Shown piece by piece: positions 6,237 to 12,543 of a stretch of 12,543 bases of DNA (within the stretch, counting starts at the first letter, position 1; every line of letters begins with the position of its first letter). Made by a program: the position numbers and the translations under genes. This DNA is from an uncultured Clostridia bacterium. Lineage in GTDB: Bacteria; Bacillota; Clostridia; Christensenellales; CAG-314. The notes under the pieces are model-generated. The model was not told the DNA's origin. It saw only the letters and a list, made by a program, of their open reading frames with translations, and searched no databases. The DNA is taken from the NCBI GenBank assembly GCA_934177025.1, contig CAKPPA010000020.1:1-12543 (forward strand), read 5' to 3'.

Positions 6237-7897
6237 ACCATTTTTTCCTCAAGGCGAATCACGCGGTCGCAAACGCCGAGCATATCCTCGTCGTTCCCGA
6301 TAATGATGCGCGTTTTGTCCTTTAATTCCGTGGTCAGAGTTTTTAAAATTTTGTCCTTTGTGCCTTTGCCGATATTCCCCGCCGCTTCCATAAACACGTA
6401 AATTTCCGGCGAGTGCAACAGCAGGCGTGCCAAGGAAATCAACTGTTTTTCCCCGTTCGACAAGCCTTCGCCCTTTTCCTCCAGCACGGTTTCGTACCCG
6501 TCGCGCAACCTTGCGATAAACTCGTGCGCGCCGGCACGCTTCGCCGCGTCGATGCATTCCTCCTCCGTGGCGTTTGCTTTTGCGTAGCGAATGTTGTCCA
6601 GCACCGTGGTGTGGAAAATGTACCCTTCCGAATCCACCGCCACGATGTTTTTCCGAATCGACGCAAGTTTTAAATCCTTGACGTTCGTGCCGTCCAAGGT
6701 AATGCTGCCTTCCGTTACGTCCAAATGCCGCATCAGTAGTTTCGCAATTAAGTGCAATGCCTTTTCGTTTTCGCCGCAAATGCCGACGATTTCCCCTTTT
6801 CGGACGGTAAAACTCAAATGCCGTATCGGCAGGGACTCGCCCTTGCCGAGCGAAACGTCCTTCCATTCCATTTCGTTTTGCAACGCCGTAAAGGCTTGCG
6901 CCCCTTCCTTTTCCAAAATCACTTGTCTGCGACTTAAAATTTCAAAAATATTCGCGCACGCCCCTTCCAAAACGCCGACTTGTTGCAACACAATGCCCAA
7001 CTGAATGAGCGGCGTCGTCATTTGCGTTACGTACCCCGAAAACGCCACCACTGCGCCCAAGGTCAGTGCTTGCGCCTGCTCCTTCAGCAGCAAAAAGGAC
7101 ACTACGTACACCACAATGCTGCCGTAGTACCACAGCATTTCCACCCCCGGCTGAAACAGTTCGTTCACTTTCACAAACCGCATCCAAATGCCGGTGTAGT
7201 CGTCCAGCACTTTGCCGTACTCCTCCAAGTTTTGTTCCGTGCGGTTGTAAGCCAACGTCAAAAGCATGCCGTTAATGTTTTCAATCACCGCGTCGGAGCG
7301 GCGTGCTTCGTAAATTTTTACGTTTTTACTGCGTTTGCCCAAAATTTTGCGCGTTACGAGTAAAAAGCAAAAATTGATTGCCAACGCCCCAAACACCACC
7401 AACGCAAGTTGCCACGAAAGCGTCAGCATAAAAATCAGCACGACGACGACTTTAAAAATGTTCGACACGAACACAATGGCGTAGTTGGACAGGAAGTTGG
7501 AAAGTTCGTCCACGTAGTTTGTAGTGCGTTGCAGTAAATCCCCGCGGCTTTTCGTTTCGTAAAAGGAAAGCGGAAAGCCTTGCAATTTTTCAAACACTTC
7601 CTCGCGAATTTTGCCTGCCACCGTCATGCCCGCTTTCGCCATCATGCGGGACTCGACAAACGTAATGGTGCTTTCCGTCAGCATCAGTAGCAGGCAAGCA
7701 ACGAGTAGCCCCGTCAACATGCCGTAATCCCCGTCGGGAATGACACGGTTGACAATGAAACTGTTTAAAAACGGAACGGAAAACGCCGCGCCCATTGCAA
7801 AAAACAGCAAAACGACCATCCACACAAGGGACGTTTTGTAAGGCTTTAAGTACTGAAACAACCACAAAAAGTAGGAAGGTTTTTTCGTTTTTTTCAT
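6233..7897 (-). CDS. ABC exporter half-transporter with badly degenerate ATP site (partner 2)
   Basis: A 554-residue half-transporter: six membrane helices (about 20-310), then a nucleotide-binding domain (about 340-554). The membrane part has exporter features, such as PLSFYETKSRGDLLQR in the first intracellular loop. Aligned with its partner, the P-loop reads GENEKALH (375-382) where GxxGxGK[ST] is expected, so the Lys is L381 and the Ser/Thr is H382. The Q-loop Gln is S423, the Walker B Asp is M503, the D-loop is GNIG and the H-loop His is N535. The signature LSNGE (479-483) and a Glu at the catalytic position (E504) remain. It should bind ATP poorly itself but lend its signature to the partner's site. 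The ATG at 7897 overlaps the partner's stop by 4 bp, so the two are made together and surely form a heterodimer. The substrate is unknown. The frame is intact, so this is divergence rather than a dead gene. Confidence 0.93.
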   Translation of the reverse strand: MKKTKKPSYFLWLFQYLKPYKTSLVWMVVLLFFAMGAAFSVPFLNSFIVNRVIPDGDYGMLTGLLVACLLLMLTESTITFVESRMMAKAGMTVAGKIREEVFEKLQGFPLSFYETKSRGDLLQRTTNYVDELSNFLSNYAIVFVSNIFKVVVVLIFMLTLSWQLALVVFGALAINFCFLLVTRKILGKRSKNVKIYEARRSDAVIENINGMLLTLAYNRTEQNLEEYGKVLDDYTGIWMRFVKVNELFQPGVEMLWYYGSIVVYVVSFLLLKEQAQALTLGAVVAFSGYVTQMTTPLIQLGIVLQQVGVLEGACANIFEILSRRQVILEKEGAQAFTALQNEMEWKDVSLGKGESLPIRHLSFTVRKGEIVGICGENEKALHLIAKLLMRHLDVTEGSITLDGTNVKDLKLASIRKNIVAVDSEGYIFHTTVLDNIRYAKANATEEECIDAAKRAGAHEFIARLRDGYETVLEEKGEGLSNGEKQLISLARLLLHSPEIYVFMEAAGNIGKGTKDKILKTLTTELKDKTRIIIGNDEDMLGVCDRVIRLEEKMV

Positions 7898-9660
7898 CGA
7901 TCCGACCTCCGTTCCCGACAGATTTGCGCATATTTGCCTTTTTTCGCCATTAGTTCGCGGTGCGTGCCGCGTTCCGCAATTTCGCCGCGTTCCAACACCA
8001 AAATTTCGTCGAATCCGCGAAATTGATCCGGCTCGTTGGACGCCATAATCACGGTTTTGCCTTGTAGCAGCGTCATAAGGTTTTTGCCGACTTTCGCTTT
8101 GTCGGCAATGTCCTTCAATGGGTCATCGAGTAAGTACACCTGTGCGTCGTAAAGGACGGCGCGCGAAAGCGCAATGGCGTTGACCATGTTTTCGCTTAAG
8201 TTCACCGCGTTTTCCTTAATGACAGTGTCAAGCCCGTCCGGCAAAGCCTCCAACTCCTCCTTCGCACCCAACAGTCCCATCACTTCCCGAATGCGTTCGT
8301 CCGTAACGTCGGGGTTACCGAACGCCACGTTTTTGCGAATGGTACTGCAAAAAAACATTTTTTCCTGAAACACCTGCGCAAACGTTTTACGCAGTTCCTT
8401 AAGCTGAATTTCCTCTAAAGGCACGCCGTCCAGCGTGATTTTGCCTTCCGTCACCGGCACAAACCGATTGATCATTTTTAACGCCGTGGTTTTTCCCTCG
8501 CCGAAACTTCCCGTCAGCCCGATTTTGGTGCCGTACGGAACGTTTAAATTCCAATTTTTTAAAATTTGCGTGCCGTCCAAACAGCACCCAGCGTTTTCGA
8601 ACCGAATGTCGGGGCAAGCGGCAACGCTTTTCGTGCCCTCGTCCTTTAACGCCTCCTCGGAATTCATAAACCGCAAGTACCTTAACCCCGACGCCTCGGT
8701 TTGCAAACAGTTAAACAAGTACGTCGTAAAATTGGTAATCGCATCCAAAATAAGGTAAACGTAGGTAATCAACTCCAAAAAGTTTCCTACCGAAATTTTT
8801 TGTTCGATGGCAAGCCACGACCCCACCGCCAGCGAACCGACGTAGGTCAACGCACGCAAAATGTTAAAGCGGTACACGTACTTCGTTTGCACGCGGCTTT
8901 GCTTGATGCTTGCCGTTTTCAGTCGATGATTGTAGCCGCGGAAAATCGCGTCCTCCAAATCCTCCCGCCCGTACTGCTTCACGAGTTCGATGTTGGAAAA
9001 ATTTTCCTGCAAAGCGTTCGTCAATTCGATAAAGCAGGTACGCGTGCGGTTGGTTACCCGTTGCCCGTTTCGAATGTAGTACATGGAGCACACAATCAAC
9101 ATCGGCGTAAACACAGCAGGCGCAATCATAAGGAGCGGGTTGACACCCGCCAGCAAAACGAACGCCAGCACGAAAATCATTACGCTATCGAGTAAATACG
9201 GCAAGTAAATGCAGTACAGCATTTTTAAATTGACGGTGTCGTTGTTCATGTAGGTAAACGTTTCCCCCGCCGAAACCGCCATATTCTTTTTTAACAATTT
9301 ACGAACGGCGGCAAAACGCAATTCCTTGTTAAATTCCATTCCGTACCGCTGCCCGTTGTAATTTCGAAAGTATTGGCAAACGTGTTTTAACAGCATCAGT
9401 AGCACAAACGCCACCGAAAGCGTAACCAGTAGTTGCGCCGAACCGCGTGCGCCGAACCGCCCGTCCACCAAAAACAAAAACGGATTGGAGCCGGAATTTG
9501 CCACCGTGCCCGAAAACGTCAAGCCGTAGTCCACAATCAACGCCGTAATTTTCGGCAACATCATTCCGCAAAATTGAAAAACGATGCCCAAAATCAAGCC
9601 GAGTATCCCGTACGGCAGAAACTTTTTATAAAGATAAAACGTTCCTTTAATGACTTTCAT
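7894..9660 (-). CDS. ABC exporter half-transporter with Walker A intact, signature lost (partner 1)
   Basis: A 588-residue half-transporter. The ATG at 9660 has GGAGG 4 nt upstream; the frame stays open to 9771 but that extension overlaps the previous gene. Six membrane helices (about 15-330) precede the nucleotide-binding domain (about 350-588). The P-loop GSFGEGKTT (384-392) is canonical, and Q432 and Walker B VYLLD (D512) are kept. However, the catalytic Glu is Asp (D513), the H-loop His is N542, the D-loop is KDIA, and the LSGGQ signature has become LSENM (488-492). Two hydrophobic segments flank an outer loop of about 30 residues between helices 1 and 2. With the next gene it should form a heterodimeric exporter of the TM287/288, BmrCD or TAP type, in which only the site made by this P-loop and the partner's signature could work. 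The 50-nt gap upstream carries a weak terminator-like hairpin, so this pair may be partly uncoupled from tatD. Substrate unknown. Confidence 0.93.
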   Translation of the reverse strand: MKVIKGTFYLYKKFLPYGILGLILGIVFQFCGMMLPKITALIVDYGLTFSGTVANSGSNPFLFLVDGRFGARGSAQLLVTLSVAFVLLMLLKHVCQYFRNYNGQRYGMEFNKELRFAAVRKLLKKNMAVSAGETFTYMNNDTVNLKMLYCIYLPYLLDSVMIFVLAFVLLAGVNPLLMIAPAVFTPMLIVCSMYYIRNGQRVTNRTRTCFIELTNALQENFSNIELVKQYGREDLEDAIFRGYNHRLKTASIKQSRVQTKYVYRFNILRALTYVGSLAVGSWLAIEQKISVGNFLELITYVYLILDAITNFTTYLFNCLQTEASGLRYLRFMNSEEALKDEGTKSVAACPDIRFENAGCCLDGTQILKNWNLNVPYGTKIGLTGSFGEGKTTALKMINRFVPVTEGKITLDGVPLEEIQLKELRKTFAQVFQEKMFFCSTIRKNVAFGNPDVTDERIREVMGLLGAKEELEALPDGLDTVIKENAVNLSENMVNAIALSRAVLYDAQVYLLDDPLKDIADKAKVGKNLMTLLQGKTVIMASNEPDQFRGFDEILVLERGEIAERGTHRELMAKKGKYAQICRERRSDR

Positions 9661-9679
9661 GCTTCCTCCCCCGTGTTCG

Positions 9680-9709
9680 AAAAAGCGACCGCAAAAAGGG
9701 CCGCCGCTT
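9680..9709 (-). terminator. Weak terminator-like hairpin between radical SAM and ABC genes
   Basis: On the minus strand AAGCGGC pairs with GTCGCTT (7 bp including one G-U; arms at 9703-9709 and 9683-9689) around a 13-nt loop, ending in five T (9684-9680). It starts right after the radical SAM stop and ends 11 nt before the GGAGG of the ABC gene. It may reduce expression of the ABC pair and rsmA relative to the genes before it. I see no clear promoter in the gap. Confidence 0.4.
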
Positions 9710-9710
9710 G

Positions 9711-10307
9711 TTATTTTTCGTATGTGCGCACGCGCAAATTCCAACCGTTTGCTTCGCAAAGCGCGCGGCAACGTTTGACTTGCTCTTCCCCGATGACGTC
9801 AACAACGCTCAAAATCACGCGAAACCCCTTTTCCTTACAAAGGCGCGCGAATTCCAACATGGCGTCAAAGCCCTGTTCCCCAAACCGACAGTGACAAATT
9901 TTTTGGTACCGCTCCGCATCCGCCTCGTTTAAACTGATGCTGACCGTATCCACCGCGCCGATTAAGTCGTCGGTAATGTCCCTGCCTTGAATCAGGTTGC
10001 CCTGTCCGTTGGTGTTTAATCGCACTTTTTTTCCGATGACGCTTAAGTACCTGCCGACTTTTACCAGCGTGTCGAAATTATACGTCGGCTCCCCAAACCC
10101 GCAAAAGGTAATTTCGTCGTAGTCGTCGAGATTTTTCGGCAACTGCCGCAACACGTCCTCGAACGTCGGCTCCTTTTCCAGCCACAGCCGATTGCCGGAA
10201 AGCCCTTCCTTTCCGTTGCGAATGCAAAACTCGCACGCATTCGAACAACGATTCGTCAAATTGATGTATAATTTTTTTCCGTATGCTTCGTACACGTAAG
10301 TATCCAT
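9711..10307 (-). CDS. TatD-associated radical SAM protein
   Basis: A 198-residue radical SAM protein. The cluster motif is CSNACEFC (C21, C25, C28), spaced CxxxCxxC, for a 4Fe-4S cluster that cleaves S-adenosylmethionine. GFGEPT (70-75) is the SAM-contacting motif, followed by LNTNGQGN (97-104) and VSISLNEADAERY in the second half of the partial TIM barrel. There is no C-terminal extension or second cluster, so it is a minimal enzyme, similar in size to activases and queuosine-type synthases. The length, the sequence style and the position 1 nt after tatD match the family described as TatD-linked radical SAM (TIGR04038). Its reaction is unknown to me; acting on a nucleic acid or nucleotide related to TatD is a guess from linkage. 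The ATG at 10307 has GAGG 7 nt upstream, overlapping the end of tatD. Confidence 0.9.
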   Translation of the reverse strand: MDTYVYEAYGKKLYINLTNRCSNACEFCIRNGKEGLSGNRLWLEKEPTFEDVLRQLPKNLDDYDEITFCGFGEPTYNFDTLVKVGRYLSVIGKKVRLNTNGQGNLIQGRDITDDLIGAVDTVSISLNEADAERYQKICHCRFGEQGFDAMLEFARLCKEKGFRVILSVVDVIGEEQVKRCRALCEANGWNLRVRTYEK

Positions 10308-10308
10308 G

Positions 10309-11103
10309 TTATTTCCTCAATTCAAGTTCCGTGCGAAACGGCCGCAATTTTTCAAACAGCGTGTACACGTTGTTTTGCACTTGTTCCTCCAGCCGCTCCG
10401 TAGGGATTCCGTAAATTTCCGCTAATTTTTTTAAAACGTAGCGCACGTTTTTCGGTTCGTTTACCGTGCCGCGCACCGGTTCCGGCGCAAGATACGGCCC
10501 GTCCGTTTCCGTCAGCACCCGCTCCAAAGGCACGGCTTTGACCACGTCCGCTTTTTTTGCGTTTTTAAACGTCACAGCTCCGCCGAACGCAACGTAAAAC
10601 CCGAGTTTCATCATTTCCTCGGCGAACTCCGCACTCCCCGAATAGCAATGGAGAATTCCGCCGCGGTGCAGTAAGTGCTTGCGGGCTTTTAGGATGTCCG
10701 CCATGTCCCCGTAAGCGTCCCTCAAATGAATGTTTACGGGCAAATTCCACCGATCCGCCAATTCCAACTGCGCCACAAACACGTCCTTTTGCACGTCCTT
10801 GTTGTCGGTGCCGTAGTAGTAGTCCAGCCCGATTTCCCCCACCGCCAGCACTTTCGCTTCGGAATGCAATTTTTCCATTTCCGCCTCGAACGCCGTGTCG
10901 TAAGTTGCCGCATCCTCGGGGTGACACCCCACCGTGCAAAACATCCGCTTGTGGTTCCGTGCCAACTCGAGCCCCGCGTGCATTGTTTTGAAACTGCACG
11001 AATGATTAATGGCAAGTTCCACCCCGTCCGCTTCGAAGCGGCGAATAATTTCCTCACGATTGGTAAACCGCTCGTCGTCCAAATGTGTGTGCGTGTCGAT
11101 CAT
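10309..11103 (-). CDS. tatD: TatD family metal-dependent hydrolase (deoxyribonuclease)
   Basis: A 264-residue TIM-barrel hydrolase of normal length. Metal ligands and active-site residues are all in place: H5 and H7 (MIDTHTHLDD), H61 (GCHPE), E90 (GEIGLDYY), H126 (IHLRDA), H152 (HCYSGS) and D201 (TETDGPYL). Family members act as 3'-5' DNA exonucleases or D-aminoacyl-tRNA deacylases; the sequence does not say which is the main role here. B. subtilis YabD lies in the same place after metS. The frame extends upstream to 11175 but ATG 11103 is preferred: the family begins MIDTHxH, an AGGG lies just upstream, and the start overlaps the metG stop by 4 bp (ATGA, 11100-11103), indicating coupled translation. 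The next gene starts 1 nt after its stop. Confidence 0.95.
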   Translation of the reverse strand: MIDTHTHLDDERFTNREEIIRRFEADGVELAINHSCSFKTMHAGLELARNHKRMFCTVGCHPEDAATYDTAFEAEMEKLHSEAKVLAVGEIGLDYYYGTDNKDVQKDVFVAQLELADRWNLPVNIHLRDAYGDMADILKARKHLLHRGGILHCYSGSAEFAEEMMKLGFYVAFGGAVTFKNAKKADVVKAVPLERVLTETDGPYLAPEPVRGTVNEPKNVRYVLKKLAEIYGIPTERLEEQVQNNVYTLFEKLRPFRTELELRK

Positions 11104-12543
11104 CGAATTTCCCTGCCGCTTTTCAATGGTTTTTCCGGCGTAACGAACACAATTTTGCCGTCCTCTTCGCCGCACAAAATCATGCCGCGGCTTTCAATGC
11201 CCATTAGTTTTGCCGGTTTTAAATTTTTTACGATAACAACGGTTTTGCCGATGAGTTCCTCCGGCGTGTAGCTTTGTGCAATTCCGCTCACAATCGTGCG
11301 CGTTTCATCGCCGACTTCCACCGTAAGTTTCAGCAATTTCGCACTCTTTTCCACCTTAACGCAGTCCAAAACCTTAGCCGTTGCAAGTTCCACCTTGGCA
11401 AAATCCTCAATGCCGATTTCCGCCTTCGGTGCTTTTTCCTCCGGTTTTTCCTCCTTTTTCGGAGCGTTGGCTTTGCCGAGTTTTTCCAGTTCCTTCAATT
11501 CCTTCGGAATGTCGATGCGCGGGAACAAGGCTTCCCCCTTCGTAACTTCGGCCCCCACCGGCAGTTCGCCGAACGTACGCAGGCTTTCAAAATCCTGCGG
11601 CAGTTCGCCTAACCCCAACTGACGGAAAATTTTTGCCGACGTATCCTCCAAAAACGGCTTCAGCAGCACCGCCGTAAACCGAATGCTTTCCGCAAGGTTG
11701 TAAAGCACCGTTTGCAACCGCCCTTTGCCGTTCGGATCCTTTGCCAAAATCCACGGCGTCGTTTCGTCGATGTACTTGTTGGCGCGATTGACGATTTTAA
11801 AAATTTCCGCAAGTGCGTCCGGTGCGGAAAGTTCCTCAATGCCTTTACGCACGTTTTCCAAAGCGGAAAGCGCAACTTCCTTTAATTCCCGATCCAACGG
11901 CAGTTCCTCCTGCGGGGCAGGAATTTTTCCGTCGAAATTTTGCAAAATCATGGCAACCGTGCGGCTGACTAAATTTCCGAGGCCGTTTGCAAGGTCGGCG
12001 TTCGTGCGGTTGAGCAACGCTTCGTTGGTGTAAACCCCGTCGTTGCCAAACGGCACTTCCCGCAGCAAAAAGTAGCGCACGGCATCCAAACCGTAGCGAT
12101 CCACCAAAACAAACGGATCCACCACGTTGCCCTTGGATTTACTCATTTTGTCCCCGCCGATAAGGAGCCAACCGTGACCGTAAACCTGTTTCGGCAGCGG
12201 CAAATCCAACGCCATAAGGATTGCAGGCCAAATAATGGTGTGAAACCGCACGATTTCCTTCCCTACCATATGCAAATCCGCTGGCCAATATTTTTGGTAA
12301 AGCGTGTCGTCCTGCGTGCCGTAGCCCAACGCCGTAATGTAATTCGTTAGTGCGTCGATCCAAACGTAAATAACGTGCTTTTCGTCAAACGGCACCGGAA
12401 TGCCCCACGAAAAGGACGTGCGCGACACCGCCAAGTCCTGCAGCCCCGGCTTAATGAAATTGTTAATCATTTCGTTCATGCGGGATTTCGGCTGAATGAA
12501 GGAAGGGTTTTCCTCGTACAGCTTCATCAACCGATCCTGATAC
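11100..12543 (-). CDS. metG: Methionyl-tRNA synthetase, N-terminus outside window
   Basis: The last 480 residues of MetG, which charges tRNA-Met with methionine for initiation and elongation. The frame is open to the right edge, and roughly the first 160-170 residues (first half of the Rossmann fold, with HIGH) are missing. Visible landmarks: IYVWIDALTNYITALGYG, the KMSKS loop (visible residues 132-136), the helical anticodon-binding domain (about 150-330, including WILAKD), a Lys/Glu/Pro-rich linker, and a C-terminal OB-fold tRNA-binding domain (about 375-480, with TAKVLDCVKVEKSAKLLKL and MGIESRGMIL) like Trbp111/EMAP II. The appended domain matches the B. subtilis MetS type, which dimerises and helps hold tRNA. 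It is the first gene of the visible cluster. Its promoter, and any T-box or other control, lies beyond the window. Confidence 0.97.
   Translation of the reverse strand, partial: YQDRLMKLYEENPSFIQPKSRMNEMINNFIKPGLQDLAVSRTSFSWGIPVPFDEKHVIYVWIDALTNYITALGYGTQDDTLYQKYWPADLHMVGKEIVRFHTIIWPAILMALDLPLPKQVYGHGWLLIGGDKMSKSKGNVVDPFVLVDRYGLDAVRYFLLREVPFGNDGVYTNEALLNRTNADLANGLGNLVSRTVAMILQNFDGKIPAPQEELPLDRELKEVALSALENVRKGIEELSAPDALAEIFKIVNRANKYIDETTPWILAKDPNGKGRLQTVLYNLAESIRFTAVLLKPFLEDTSAKIFRQLGLGELPQDFESLRTFGELPVGAEVTKGEALFPRIDIPKELKELEKLGKANAPKKEEKPEEKAPKAEIGIEDFAKVELATAKVLDCVKVEKSAKLLKLTVEVGDETRTIVSGIAQSYTPEELIGKTVVIVKNLKPAKLMGIESRGMILCGEEDGKIVFVTPEKPLKSGREIR

Noticed and set aside
6233..9660. ABC genes as decaying pseudogenes
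   Set aside because: Both frames are complete, with normal length, ribosome binding sites and overlaps; changes are concentrated in NBD motifs in a complementary pattern rather than scattered stops or frameshifts.
9661..9771. Upstream extension of the first ABC gene to 9771
   Set aside because: It would overlap the radical SAM gene and add a basic, non-homologous-looking N-terminus; ATG 9660 has GGAGG at good spacing and a typical exporter N-terminus.
11104..11175. Upstream extension of tatD to 11175
   Set aside because: TatD proteins begin MIDTHxH; the extension lies inside metG, and ATG 11103 gives the usual ATGA overlap.

Overview
The window looks like ordinary chromosome from a Bacillota (Firmicutes), probably an uncultured clostridial relative. 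The reasons are strong GGAGG-type ribosome binding sites, consensus sigma-A promoters, compact intrinsic terminators, a lipobox lipoprotein, a MetG with a C-terminal tRNA-binding domain, and a TatD gene followed at once by the TatD-associated radical SAM protein. Nothing here fixes genus or species. Every supported gene reads on the minus strand, so the map is described from high to low coordinates. I see no insertion sequence, phage gene, CRISPR array or plasmid function.

Region 1 (12543 to 5329) is a tight housekeeping cluster: metG (5' end outside the window), tatD, a TatD-linked radical SAM gene, two ABC exporter half-transporters, and rsmA/ksgA. metG/tatD, ABC1/ABC2 and ABC2/rsmA overlap by 4 bp (ATGA), and tatD and the radical SAM gene are 1 nt apart, so translation is probably coupled. 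The only loose joint is 50 nt before the ABC pair, with a weak terminator-like hairpin. In Bacillus subtilis the corresponding order is metS-yabD-yabE-rnmV-ksgA; here the ABC pair and the radical SAM gene stand where yabE and rnmV would be. The cluster ends in a long-loop inverted repeat.

Region 2 (5299 to 2238) holds three poorly characterised genes. They are a soluble hypothetical protein, a secreted lipoprotein with a beta-propeller-like repeat pattern and its own clear promoter, and a small single-pass membrane protein just behind the lipoprotein terminator.

Region 3 (2079 to 1) has a consensus promoter driving two tandem threonine tRNAs (anticodons CGT and GGT), a strong terminator, and then a separately promoted membrane-bound M28 metallopeptidase cut by the window edge. 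The tRNA and M28 promoters share a 12-nt block at the same place in their spacers.

The most unusual item is the ABC pair. Read together, the two nucleotide-binding domains never place a catalytic Glu and an H-loop His in the same ATP site. One composite site has lost its P-loop Lys, Walker B Asp, Q-loop Gln and facing signature. The other keeps Walker A, the Q-loop and a good facing signature but has Asp for Glu and Asn for His.
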